Part shown: positions 25,340-37,961 of the stretch, in pieces
Position numbering within the stretch: position 1 is the first letter of the stretch
How the letters are laid out: every line of letters starts with the position of its first letter
Assembly (NCBI RefSeq): GCF_000972845.2
Contig: NC_040033.1
Coordinates: forward strand, 486,344 to 550,343
Direction: 5' to 3'
From: Larimichthys crocea
Lineage: Eukaryota; Chordata; Actinopteri; Sciaenidae
DNA length: 64,000 nucleotides
Program-made: the position numbers and the translations under genes
Notes under the pieces: model-generated
What the model saw: only the letters and a program-made list of their open reading frames with translations
What the model was told of the DNA's origin: nothing
Databases searched by the model: none

Positions 25340-28300
25340 ACGACTCGAGGAGAGCAGCAAAGACAAAGTCTGAACTATGAGCACTTAAAAAAGGACTTCA
25401 CAAACTGAGTCACATTCAGAACAATCAACGAGGAACTTGGACTAACGGACAGATGCTGAAGAAGGCTATATCAAGCTATATTTGAGACGTCCATCTCCCT
25501 TTGATCTTTTCCAGTTTGAACTGTGAAGACCAATCTGAAGGACGATCCAGAGTCAACTATGGGATGGATTGGTTCAGCCATTTATGGTCCCCAGAGGATG
25601 ACTTGTAATCACTTTGCTGTTACTCTGTGTTTAGTAATATGTGCATCAGAATCAGCATGTTGGCAGCATAGGTGGAAAAGCTCAAAGCACCACCGTGCCT
25701 GCAGTCGGTGCAGCCTCACTGAGCTGATAGCATGGCTGCAGACCCTTGGCCTTGTGGTAGCGATGTCTGGTCTGTTATTTTCTTGTCTTTCCGCTGCTGC
25801 TTTGTGGTTACGCATGTAGAGTATAGTATAGGAGTTATTTCTGTTCAGCACAGCAGTACCAACAATGTGATAACGTGGAAACCGTGTAGACTTATCCAAA
25901 GTTCTATGCATGTGGAATGTCTTGACCTATTAACTACTCATATAACAAAAGATCCTCCAAGTGAAGCACAGTTTCAGTATTTCTCAGCCCCGGGCTTGTT
26001 GTTTACCACGTGCGGAACAAACTGCTTTAACCACCTGCAGCTTCTGGCTGAGTCACAAACAAAGTTTAATTTGCTTGAACTATTTTCAGTGACGGATGAA
26101 ACCACTGCCACAGAGGAAGACAGATGAAGCTTTGATACTGGTTTTAGTCTTTTAATTGGACTAAGACTATCACTAGCATTATGCATTTAATACATAAACT
26201 GTTTTTAAATGCTCTGTCCGACCACACTGAACTAAAAATATACAGATTTATCTGGTTTCTGAAGGTCTAAATGTGTCAGCTTCTTGCTTAAAGATTAGAT
26301 CAGATTCAACTTTATTGTCATTGCACAAAGTAACTAGTACTTAGACGAATGAATGCAGTTTCGCAGCATTAGCACAAGTGACTTTGATGGTGTGATAAAT
26401 ATGCAGTTTAGTGATAAAATGAGACGAGCTAAGATCAAATTTGAACTTTGTTATTCTGATAAATGAGACTAAATCTGTTTCATGCTTGTTCACGTGTGCC
26501 GTCCTCTTTTCAGTCCTCCTTTCCTGTAAATGTACATTTCAAAGAAACAAGGCGATGGTCAGACAGAAAACAAAACCAAACGTGCCGGTTGCTGTGCTGG
26601 TGTGAACTGAAGACGATGACTTGAGTTCTCATGTTTCTTTTTCTTCATGGTGACTGTGCATTCACAGACTGGCAGCTATCATTTGTGGTCGGCCTGCACT
26701 CAAAGCTGCCATTACTTTTTTTTGGTTTAGTTTGTTTTACCACTGATAAGAAGTTTCACTGTAGTTGATGCTTTTACTTTTACTTTATACAGTCAGTTAT
26801 ACTTTTTTTTTACATGCATGTTCGTTCCTGCTGCCATCGAATGGGGGAAATATTTGATATTAATAGAACTTTTTTTTGCGTTTAAGGAGGCAAACAACTC
26901 TTTCCCCACCTTCTGTAAATATAAATCTGAAAAGTTTTCACTGTGACTGTTGAGTGTAAGATTAAAAATCATTTGCATATGCATGAAACCGGAGATGTTT
27001 TTTTTAGTTCATGCAGATAAATATGTTACCGAACCACTTTTATGCGCACATACAAAAAAAATCACACTTCCTGTATGTCCTCACAGCTCACCACTACAAG
27101 CTGCTCACAAGCCACTTTATGACCTTTCTTAAGCTTACATCCATCACTTTAGAGCAGGTAGGACTCTGTATTTGCATGCTCATTTTTGCTTTTTTCCTAT
27201 ATGTATTAGATGTTGCACATCATGTCTCTGATGTCTTTAATATTTGTACAATTTCTGACAAACAAATGCAAAAAGAAACAACAAAGAAACATGAAAATAT
27301 GAAGCGGGGGGGAAAAAACAGTGGTGGGTTTTCAGACTATGGTCTAACCACAGTTTCCACACAGAGGCAGCTATACACACACACACCCTCACACACACAC
27401 ACACACACATACATACATACATACATGCACGAAACCAAAGCTGGCAGCAGATGCTGATTTGATCAAATAGTTGACTGTGTGAATACTATGACTGACATCA
27501 AAGTCTTCATCTGTTGATATCTGAGAACTGTCTTCGATAACCTCCTCACTCTGACCAGGAATCGGCAGCCTCGTGTATCACTGACAGATATATCAACATG
27601 GAGATATATTTAAGCTAATAAGTCAGATGAGGTTGGGGGTTGGTGGTTAAAATGCATGCGAAGTGATAGAGCAGACCATTGTTGTCTGCTGTAACGCTTC
27701 CTGTCCACGCCTTATAATGGCAAAACAGCAAATAAAAGGAACATGAGAATTCAAATACATACTTTAGCATGCCTCCGTCACATAGTTTGCCCTCCAGAAT
27801 AAACTCACAAGCACTCAGTAAATATATCTTGGTCACTTTGATTAGATAGATAGACCAGTTGCACACTCAAGTATCTATAGTCCTCCACCACCTCCACCTT
27901 CTCACCAGGATGGAAAGTCTTCTCAGGTTATATAACCACATTTGTGCTGAATCCTTTATGTTTAAAAAATTAGCAGTATATTGTTTGTTTTTTTACTTTC
28001 AAATATTTATATCGGTATTATAAATGTAGTATTGATTGGGCTTTAGTTCATCAAATAAATAAATTAAGGTTTCATTCCATTTATGGCAGCCGAGACTTTC
28101 CAGTGAGGAGCCAACATAGCACCACAGCAGCAGCCTGACTCTGTCTGACCTGAATGGAATGGAACCTAATTAGGATTAATGGTAACAGCTGTGTTTACCT
28201 GGTGTTTACCCACATATTTGGTGTCAGAATGGTTGCTGCTATGATGTGTCAGTCGAGCCGGCGTCCACAAGCATTTTTTTGGTGTGCTACGAGTGCTCCA

Positions 28301-28400
28301 TGCATGCATAGGAGCACTCATAGGTTCACAGACCGGTGTCTGTAAATGCAATGGAAACAATAGGCTACAGCAATTTATTGATATTAGTCACTGTTGTGCC
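25340..28400. other. Intergenic region downstream of the SH2 adaptor gene
   Basis: This stretch probably begins with the SH2 adaptor 3' UTR. A short interspersed-repeat piece lies near 26285-26370 (GATTCAACTTTATTGTCATTG type, common in fish genomes). A CA plus ATAC tract lies at about 27365-27425. Longer open frames such as 25732-26127 have no family features and I do not call them. Confidence 0.45.
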
Positions 28401-28429
28401 GGTTGCTGTTGATTATCTGTATTTATATA

Positions 28430-28690
28430 TATATTTCCATTCCAACTACTTACCATGTGCAATATTATTTATATCATGGCCACTTTACCTGTAGTACTCG
28501 TTTTGCACATCTGTACACTTGTCCGTTGTTTGCCCACTTGTTTTTTGTTTATGTATAGTCTGAAGGACCCTTCTGTCTGTGCGTTGTGTTTGCCCTTTTT
28601 ATTTTACTTTAGTGTATATTACACATTTTTTTGCTGCTGTTACAAATGAATTTCCCCGTTGTGGGATAAATAAAGTATGTTCTAATCTAC
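28430..28690 (+). mobile_element. LINE-type 3' tail (fish Rex/RTE-like)
   Basis: The segment ends GAATTTCCCCGTTGTGGGAT followed by AAATAAAGTATGTTCTAATCT. That is the standard 3' end of a widespread fish retroelement (TTTCCCC...GGATAAATAAAGTAT). No reverse-transcriptase reading frame remains upstream. Confidence 0.6.
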
Positions 28691-28779
28691 TTTTAAATAC
28701 TTCAGTACAAAGGATGTTTTGAACAATTTAAGTGATATATGTGTACACATACAAATCATAAGTCAAAACAGTGCTAAAA

Positions 28780-28900
28780 TCTAGCTGAATTATATAAGGT
28801 ATAAGTGGTAAAATTAAGAGCCATTTGGGAGTCATTTGGTGAGCTGAGTCAAATGATCTGACTCACTAAAAAGAACCGTACTTCCCATCACTAGTCTATT
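28780..28900. mobile_element. hAT-like element end related to the downstream minisatellite
   Basis: Sequence from TATAAGGTATAAGTGGTAAA to AAAAGAACCGTACTTCCCATC closely matches 29070-29186. The terminal GAACCGTACTTCCCATCACT is the inverse of the AGTGATGGGAAGTTCGGTTC-type end of a fish hAT family. It probably represents an isolated copy of the element that seeded the tandem array. Confidence 0.55.
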
Positions 28901-29069
28901 GATTTCACTCAGTTGGGAACCTTCTTACATAAAAATAGAGCACTAGACCAGAGCCCTGCGATTCACAGCTTAATGTTTGAATAATTTTCTGCTCCTGTGC
29001 ATGCTAAATCCAGGGTTGGATCATGAACTGTAATGTTGTAATGTAAAGTCAAAAACAGTAAATCTGGCT

Positions 29070-29545
29070 GAATTATAAAAGGTATAAGTGGTAAAATTAA
29101 GAGCCGTTTGGGAGCCGAAAGAGGCGGCTCTTCTTGGTGAGTCAAACGATCCGACTCCCTAAAAAGAACCGAACTTCCCATCACTAGAGGTGTCAAATGA
29201 TCCGACTCCCTAAAAAGAACCTACTTCCCATCACTAGAGGTGAGTCAAATGATCCGTCTCCCTAAAAAGAACCGAACTTCCCATCACTAGAGGTGAGTCA
29301 AACGATCCGACTCCCTAAAAAGTCGGATCACTAGAGGTGAGTCAAACGATCCGACTCCCTAAAAAGAACCGACCTTCCCATCACTAGAGGTGAGTCAAAT
29401 CATCTGACTCCCTAAAAAGAACCGAACTTCCCATCACTCGAGATGAGTCAAATGATCTGACTCCCTAAAAAGAACCGAACTTCCCATCACTAGAGCTGAG
29501 TCAAATGATCTGACTCCCTAAAAAGAACCGTACTTCCCATAACTG
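29070..29545. repeat. 53-bp minisatellite derived from a hAT terminus
   Basis: About eight head-to-tail copies of a unit of about 53 bp run from about 29134 to 29545. Each unit reads GAGGTGAGTCAAACGATCCG, then ACTCCCTAAAAAGAACCGAA, then CTTCCCATCACTA, with point changes and two shortened copies. The first copy continues leftward into a hAT-like sequence (GGGAGCCGAAAGAGGCGGCT palindrome at 29110-29129). Seven units carry an exact TGAGTCA. The array stops about 540 bp before the cip2a start codon. Confidence 0.85.
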
Positions 29546-29759
29546 CTGCTTCTGGCTCCGCCCCCCTCTCGCGTGGTCTTGCCCATGACACGTAAGAAAG
29601 GGGAGTTTGCTGAATTTATATTTAAAAAACATATATTAAACTTTTATATGTTGTTTGATTCCAAGTTAATAATAAAATAACGTAGTGATAGAACATATTC
29701 ATTTATATTGCACACAAATCTCGGTGTGGATTTAAACTTCTAACCCCCCTTCCCCCTTT

Positions 29760-30084
29760 CTTTCTCCTGCAATGGTACGCTCCGATTTAAACCTCGGAGC
29801 GGGAAGCCGCCGCCGTCGTGTCGCCGCCGTGTTGTTGTTGTTTTCGGTGTTTCTTGGAGAATAACGGCACCACCGCGCAGGTAGTCTGCCACAAACAAAC
29901 ACAACAACACCGCACGTTAACCGGTTAAAATAATCCAGCAGCGGTCACGAATATTAATCCACGTTTGAGTACTTTAATTCTCCGTCTTGTGGCAGCAGCT
30001 CAGAGCTTCAAGATGGACGCCCGTCGCTGTGTTGCCGTTACAACCTTAAAATAATAAAAATAATAAAAGTTTTGTCCCGACAGG
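29760..30084 (+). promoter_or_regulatory. cip2a promoter and 5' UTR region
   Basis: The sequence becomes CpG-rich (GCGGGAAGCCGCCGCCGTCG near 29799) just upstream of the gene. An acceptor-like CCGACAG two bases before the ATG at 30085 suggests that the 5' UTR begins in a separate upstream exon, perhaps ending near GCGCAG|GTAGTC at 29880. The transcription start was not determined. Confidence 0.5.
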
Positions 30085-33000
30085 ATGGACATGACGACGT
30101 GTCTGAAGTCTCTGCTGCTGGCTATCCAGGAGTACCGAGGCGGACGGACGGCCCAGAGCGCAGCGCAGCTCCTGAAACAAGTGAAGGTGAGCGGGGCGGT
30201 CTGCCTCACTGCTCCCCCCCGAAGACAGGGCACCAGGCCGGGGTGGAACACCTGCAGCAGGCCGGTGAACCAGATGTCAAACCATGGAGGTCTTACTGCA
30301 GTGAACTGTGTGACATTATAAGACAATATACACCCGAAAATGTTTTGACAGCACAACATGCATGTGAGGGCTGCAGCTGACAGCTATTTTCCATCAAATC
30401 AGATTTTATTTGTATTAGATTAGATTAGATTAGATTTACTTTATTTATCCCTCCACGGGGAAATTTACTTGTTACAGCAGCAGAAGAAAGTGTAGCACAC
30501 ACTACAGAATTAGAAACAAGTAGAAAAGGCATAAAAAAAAACACAATAAACAGACAGAAATGTCTATAAACTACAATAAACACGAAAAACAGACAAGTAC
30601 TAAGGATAAAAGTGGCATGATATAAAAAGAATATTGTAATGTAAAGTGACCATAAGAAATATTGTGCATATAAATAAATATAGTGTAAGAAATATTGCAA
30701 AGATTGAGTGAATCAGATGTTAAACCATGGAGGCAATAAACTGGCATCAACATGCATGTGAGGGCTGCAGCTGACGTACACGAAATCAGAATATTTCAAA
30801 TCTGAGAAGCTGAAATCAGAATTGGGGCATTTAAAAAAAAAAAAAAAGTTTTTGATCAATTTTGTTGTGGAGAACTTGCCGAAGTCAAAGGTCAAAGGTC
30901 AGGAGTTCAGAAAGTGTTCAGCAGCCTCTGATGTCTTATGCTGTCTTATTTATTGACGCTTGGCCAAGTAGAATTAGAGACACTCTCAAAGTTCATCAGA
31001 AGTGCCTGAGTCGGTCTCACATTCTGCCCAACTCATCCTGGTGGATCGACTTTAAACCCCAAGATAACAGCACAAATACTACACGCCCAGAATGAGTCAC
31101 AGAGAATGTCTTTACCCATGGAGGTGTTATTGTCAGCATATTCTAGTCTGGAGACACAGATGTCTGTTTACGCAGATTGGACCGTCAACAACAAGCTATC
31201 TATTATGTCTATGAAGGCAGCAACAGGTCTCTGTGACCCTGGACACCACAGTGTTGAGATAGACTGGCACCTACTGTTCCCAACCAAAGACAAACAACTA
31301 ATACTGCTGAGGACCTCAAGGCCCACACGGGACCTCAAGGCCCACACGGGACCTCGTGTAACCTAAGGAGAGGAAACTCCTCCATCACGAGACAAACTCC
31401 TGAAGGGGGGTGTTGGATTTTTGTATGTTTAGGTTGAACGCTGGGTTGTAATGTGTGTCCCATGTTGTGTTTGCAGGAGGTTTCGGGCCTGAAATGTGAC
31501 CAGCTGCTGTCCTCGGGCCAGGTTCTGCCCAGTGAGTGTGTGAGCGGGTTGGTGGAGCTGGTTGGAAATCCAAACACCAGCCCAAATGTGACGAGCTCCA
31601 TCATCTCCCTGCTGGCACAACTAGGTACATACATGTGTTTGTTCATACGTGACCCCTGCTCTGCTGCTAGGTTTAAGATGGCGCATCAAATCTTTTCTTT
31701 GAGGGTGTTTTAACGTGCTTTACCTCCATCTGCCTCTCCTCTCTCAGCCTGTGGTGATGATAGTCGGGAGATTCTTCACAGCAGCTACAACCTCACCAGC
31801 ATCCTGGCCTCCGTCATCCACTACCACAGGGCCACGCCAGAGGAACCTCTGGTACTGCAGGTAAGGTCCGACGTTTCCGTTCGTGGGTCTGCACGTGGCT
31901 GCCTTCTATAATATGTATTGCTTTGCTATATTATTAACCATGCTGCTAAAAACCTGGGCGTCGTACTTGATGATCGTCTTTCTCTCTCTGAGCACATTTC
32001 CTCCGTAGCGAGGTCATCTCGCTATGCATTGTACAATATTAGAAAAATCAGACCGTACCTGACCCAATATGCCGCTCAGCTCCTGATTCAGGCTACAGTC
32101 AGCTCCCGCCTCGATTACTGCAACTCGCTCTTGGCTGGCCTACCTGCTTGCACGATCAAACCTTTGCAAATGGTCCAGAATGCCGCAGCGCGACTGGTTT
32201 TCAATCAACCTAAAAGGTCACATGTCACCCCACTCTTCAGCGACCTGCACTGGCTGCCTGTAGCTGCCAGAATTAAACACAAAGCTCTGACGCTAGCCTA
32301 CAAAACCACCTCAGGATCTGCCCCTGCCTATCTCAGCGTCTTACTAAAGGCTCACGTCCCGACCAGGGCGCTACGCTCCGCTCATACAAACCGTCTAGTT
32401 GTACCCTCGCCTCTCGCAAAGCGAGGTCACTCTAAACTCTTCTCTGTGGTCGTCCCCAAATGGTGGAATGACCAACGGCTACTAGAACAGCAACATCCCT
32501 TTCTACCTTTAAAAACTTGTAAAAACCTTTCTGTTTCCAGAATGCTTCCCTGCCTAACAACACTAACAACACTAACAACTACTCTGTGTCCTTTACACCT
32601 TTCTCAGCTTATGTCCTCCTCTGTAAGTCGCTTTGGATAAAAGCGTCTGCTAAATGCAATGTAATGTAATTTTATGTTTATGGTGTGGTCCATTCATGCA
32701 TATCTATGTTTTCATTAGTGTAAAATCACTTCTAAATAACATTTCTCACACATCTCGTGGTCGCCATAGTTTGTCCTTCACACCAGGAAGGAGAGGGTGA
32801 ACTGAGAGAGTCGAATAGACAAAAAAAAAAAAAAAGACATCCTGACGTGAATCTGTGGTGAAAATAAACAGTGGTAACGTACGTGACGATCTGCAGGGAC
32901 GCCGGACATCCATCGCGGTTTTGTAGATTGATCTGTATTCACACCATCAGCAGACCGGAAACTTGAACACCTCTGCATGACGAGACGAGTGTGCATAACT

Positions 33001-35295
33001 CTGATCTGCGTGTCGCTGATCACGCTGATAAACCACAGAACTTGAGTAACATGTCTGTCTGTATTCACACGCTCTCTCACAAGCTTTTGTGATTGTGGGA
33101 CGGTATTACATCCTTTCCTTTCCTAAAGGACGGTCTAATGTGTCCTCTGCTAAAGGAGACAAGACAGGAAGCACCTTTCTTTGACGTTTAGAGAACTCGA
33201 CTTCTTATCGCGGCTGCCACGTCATTTCGCTCCGCTAGGAACCTTCTTACGTAAAAATAGAGCGTTGCGATTCACAACTCCACAGCTCGATGTTTGAATA
33301 ATCTTCTGAGCCGTGCATGGATCATGATCTCGTATGTTTTTTTCACTCAGTGTTTGCAGGTGCTGCAGAAACTGACGTACAACACTCGCATCTTCCAGTC
33401 CACAAACTACATCCACGAGCTCATCGCTTTTCTCGTGACCAACATGTAAGAACCACATCTGACCGTGACGTAACGAAGCTCGGTGACCGCCGTGTATCTA
33501 ACCGCGTCACCTCGTGTGTTTGCCCAACAGCCAGTCTAACAATGACGACGTCATCATGCTGTGCCTCGGCCTCATGGCCAACCTGTGTCGTGACAACCAC
33601 TCAGTGCAGAGCCACATCAAGACTATGGTGAGTAAGTTATATAAGCTTCGACACAGCATCTGAACTGTAAGATGATCTGCTAGAAGAACTTCATCCATGC
33701 AGACTGCTCTCTTAGAGTCTGGTGTGTGATATTTGTGTCTTCCTGTAGGACAACGTGAAGTCATTCTACAGAACTCTGATCGACCTCCTGGCTCACAACA
33801 GTCTGACCGTGGTGGTGTTCACGTTGTCCATACTGGCCAGCCTCATCATGAATGAGAAGGTTGGAGAGAAGGTGGGTAGGAAACATCCTGCATTTCAGAA
33901 ATTCAACTATTTGTCGTTATATTTTGAAATGGCCCACACTATCTACACTTTCATCTTTGTGCTTTTAAACCAACCACGCGTCTATATATGACTCACTAAT
34001 GCTACTATTATGTTTCCATTTTAATACATCTTTAGTTTCCTGATGAGTGGCGAGAGCACAAACAACAGTGCAACAACTTGTTCCTCCACAAAACGTCACT
34101 GGAGGTTACTGCGTGCGTGATATCTCAGAAACGCCTCGAGACGTTTCTCTGAATTCTTGTACCTTCTGAAAGATGAACTGATAATAATTTGTCTGTCATT
34201 TAACGACACCAAGAATTCACAAAACGTAGAATAAATGTTACCTGAAACGTAACGACTTCTCTGACGCCGTAATTTGGAAACAATGTTGGGTGACGCCAAT
34301 CTTAACAGGCGGTACTGTGCCGCTGTTTCCATCGTGACCTTCACGAGCTTCCTGTATTTTAAGAGTGTAAGGAAAACTTTGTAAAGAAAATCTTAAACAT
34401 TTTTAAAGTTTAGATTATTTGAAACTTTTTTTTTTTAAAGAAATGATAAGAAACTGAAGCATGACGGGTAAAAGGTGGAGTATTTTTTAATAAACTGACA
34501 CTGCTCAAAAAATAATAATGCATCAAAATCAACGTTGTCGTCAATTAAAAATCCAGTTTGCACTTAGTATGTAGAAAATATTTCATATTTTGTGTTCTTA
34601 TAATTTAAAATATGTGAGTTCATATTCCTAAAATGGTATTAAAGGGTTAAAATTATTTAAGAAATACGTGTAAATCTGATAGTTATGATGAAACAAGAAG
34701 AAAAAACACGTAATACAGACAGCTGTGAAAAATATGCAAACTCGTCTGACACAAACTTCCTTCCTTATTGCGTTCACTGTGATTTTATGGATGTTTCATA
34801 TTAACAAATAACAGAACATTTGATAAACCCCTTAAAGAAAAAGCTCGGGACCCGCTGGTGTGTCTGCCGAGCTGCTGCTCAACATGTGTGTGAAGCATAT
34901 TTTGTGAACACGTACAAAGTGTTTGTTTTGTTTTGTTTGTGTGAACTCACACACTCAGAGACGGGCAGCAAAGTCAGATCATGTCCACCCTCTGCTGCTG
35001 CTCCGGTCGTCCACCACAAACTCATAGTTTGTTCGGTCGGTGGAGACACACAACCACAAGGCCCCTGTGAAAACAAACCAGCCAGTCGCAGACCGGTCAG
35101 TGTCACTCATCTCATCTCCTGTGTGTGTGTTTGTGCGTTTGTCCCTCAGCTCTTCGATGCGAAGAACATCTACCAGACGTTCCAGCTCGTGTTCAACATC
35201 ATCGTTAACGGCGACGGCACTCTGACGAAAAAATACTCCGTTGATCTCCTGGTCGACCTCCTGAAGCATCCCAAGATTGCAGACTGCCTCACCAG

Positions 35296-35332
<37 letters not shown>

Positions 35333-37913
35333 AACATGTTTCTCACAGAGCGTTCGACCGCAGACTTTGCTTCCTTTTTTCTGTTTCGAGGTATCGACAC
35401 TTCTCAGCGTGTGTGGCTCAAGTTTTGCGACTGCTGCACTTTAAGGACCCGGACTCTGCAGCAAAGGTGATCACGCCGTGTGTCTTCACATCACTTTCCA
35501 AATGCAGAAATATGCACTGAAACACTTAATGTGACGCTCTGCAGCCGCCCGCGCTAACCACTGAACTCTCTGAGGTTAGAGAGACCAAGTTAAAGTACAT
35601 TTTGTCTTTATTAGAAGGAAGTAAAGGGAGGGAGTGACAAATGTCTGCAGCCGGACTCAAACCAACCATGTTTCAGTCGAGCTACTTGACCACAGATGCA
35701 AGAAACTGCTGATAGTAAAGGCTGTGAGCTCGATGTTTCTCTGACATGTGTCTTGCGTTGCATTCAGGTGTTGGAGCTCCTCCTGGCCATGTGCAGCGTC
35801 TCAGGGCTGCGTTCGCAGCTCTGCGCGGTGGTGTTCAGACCGGCGGCACCCAAACTCAGAGCTGCAGACCGCAAGCAAGGGACGGGACTGGATGCTGAAC
35901 ACAAAGCTGAGCCCGGGCTCGCACTGGCGCAGTGGCTGAGCTCGCCTGTGGAGGGCGCCGAGTCCTGCTCGCTCCAGGTCCTGCAGCTGTTGAACGAGCT
36001 GCTCCAGGTACGTCAGACACCGAGCAGCAGCTTTGTGTAGTGGTTTGACCAATGAGCAGGCGCACAGGTCAGTCCTGCAGTTTGTTTTGAGTCAGTTTTT
36101 ATTGTTTGAATGTTTTAAACATGTTGTATTTGATGTGATAGTGACCAGGATCAGAGCTGACGATGACAACAACACTTCATCTTGAGGGATGCAGTGTTTA
36201 TTTAATAACAGACGCATATTTCTGAAGTGGTCTGAACACAAGCAGCCGTACAAAAACTTTGAATATTCTGAATTTAATCAGTAAATATCTGATCAGAAAT
36301 GAAGTAGTTAGCTCGTTCTGTTCTAGTTTACACTTTGACACTTGGCTCCTTGAATCCTTGAAGTAAACAGACGGTTCTGCCCAGACGTTTGATGTTTTCA
36401 GGACTCTGCTTCTCTCTTCTGGTTCACTGCTTTAACTTTTGTACATTTGCAACAATAAACGAGTCTAACATGACTTTCTGTATTTCTATAACTTCCTTTC
36501 ACTCTGTAAACTTCTTGCATGCAGGTATTTAAAGGTTGTGATTCATGTTCCTGTCTGTGCAGGAGGCGTTGGCAGCAGACAGCGTGTCTGACTGTGTGCT
36601 GAGCTTCGTAGACATGTTGCTTCCCGTCTTGTTGGGGCTGCTGAAGGGTCTCGATCCCTCGCAGGGCGACGCTCACCAAAGAAAACACTGCCATCGCATC
36701 ACGCGCGTCACCAGTCTGCTGCTCGATATCCTTTAACCTGCTCCACCGCCGCCTCCGTCTGCCGTTTGTGTGTTTCCCTTCGTTTGTTTTCGAAGCCTTG
36801 ACTCGTCCACTCCTGTGTTCGGAGGACTCCACCAGATCTTTAGTGTCCCGTCAGGTGAGCGCTCAGCTCTGCCTGTCGCAGGTCGAATCCCTCCTCTCCT
36901 GTTGTCACAGCAACAGCCCCCTCACCTGCCTCCCTCCCGGCTCTGACAACGATCTCAGGTGAGTCCTGGTGTCTGTTTATCTACGGCTGTGCTGTCATTG
37001 AAACCGTCAGGAACGTTCCTAATGACGTGTGTGTTCTGTGTTTTAGTCAGGTGTATGCAGAAGCTCTGCTGAAGGTGCTGGAGCTGATGAGCAAACTGCG
37101 ACAACAGGTGAAGAACATGGAGACCAGCTTCTACAGGATGTTACAGGTAGACACACACACAAACACACACACACACACACACACTCTCCTTCCTGTTCTG
37201 TGGTTTTCTAAATCTCTGTCTTTCTCTTTCAAGGACCAGAGGATCGTGACTCCCCTCTCTCTCGCCCTGACGTCCCACCACAGAGAGCGCGTGCAGACCG
37301 GCCTCTCGCTGTTGTTTGAAGCCACGCCGCTCCCAGACTTCCCCTCCCTGGTGTGAGTCACTCAGTGTATTTACAGAGTGCAGCCGTGAACAAATCAGAT
37401 TCATCGCCATGCGAACACGTGCGAGGGTTAAAAGCAGGGACAACAAAGGAGTAAATATTGAGTGGATATTGTAATAGATTACTTGGTACAGTAGATACGT
37501 GTGTGTGTGTATACAGTGTGAAGGAGCTTTTACTCTTCATATCTCTGCGCCTCATTTTTGTCCTTAAACTGTAAATACAAAAGTCTATTTGGTTTCTAAT
37601 ACAACCAGACATTTATTGTATAGACTTCACAAAAACATCAGAGTCTCTTTGTGAAACGCTGCACTGACCCAAAGAACCTTTAATACCTCCTGGCTGATTG
37701 ATTAATTATGTGAATGTGCCTTGTGATATTAACCGAGTCATATTTCTGTCGTCAGTCTGGGAGAAAGCATCGCCGCCAACAACTCGTATCGCCGGAGGGA
37801 GGCCGAGCTGTCCGTCAAACGGGTCGCAGTGCAGGACGTCCCGTCTTCCAGCGTGCTGGACACTTCGAGCAGGAGCGTCCACAGTCTGACCGACAAGATG
37901 CAGAGCGGGTTAG

Positions 37914-37961
<48 letters not shown>

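Noticed and set aside
25732..26127. 131-codon frame downstream of the SH2 adaptor
   Set aside because: Probably 3' UTR or intergenic DNA; its composition and lack of motifs do not support coding.
29134..29545. CRISPR array
   Set aside because: Head-to-tail units with no unique spacers, in vertebrate DNA; it is a minisatellite.
34820..35470. 216-codon single ORF as a separate gene
   Set aside because: It is two cip2a exons (35150-35295 and 35391-35466) read through an open intron and CA repeat; the start part is intronic.
36563..36736. cip2a truncated by a stop after the LLLDIL reading
   Set aside because: The stop lies in the AT-AC intron. Using its ATATCCTTT and AC borders restores the frame and the expected downstream protein.
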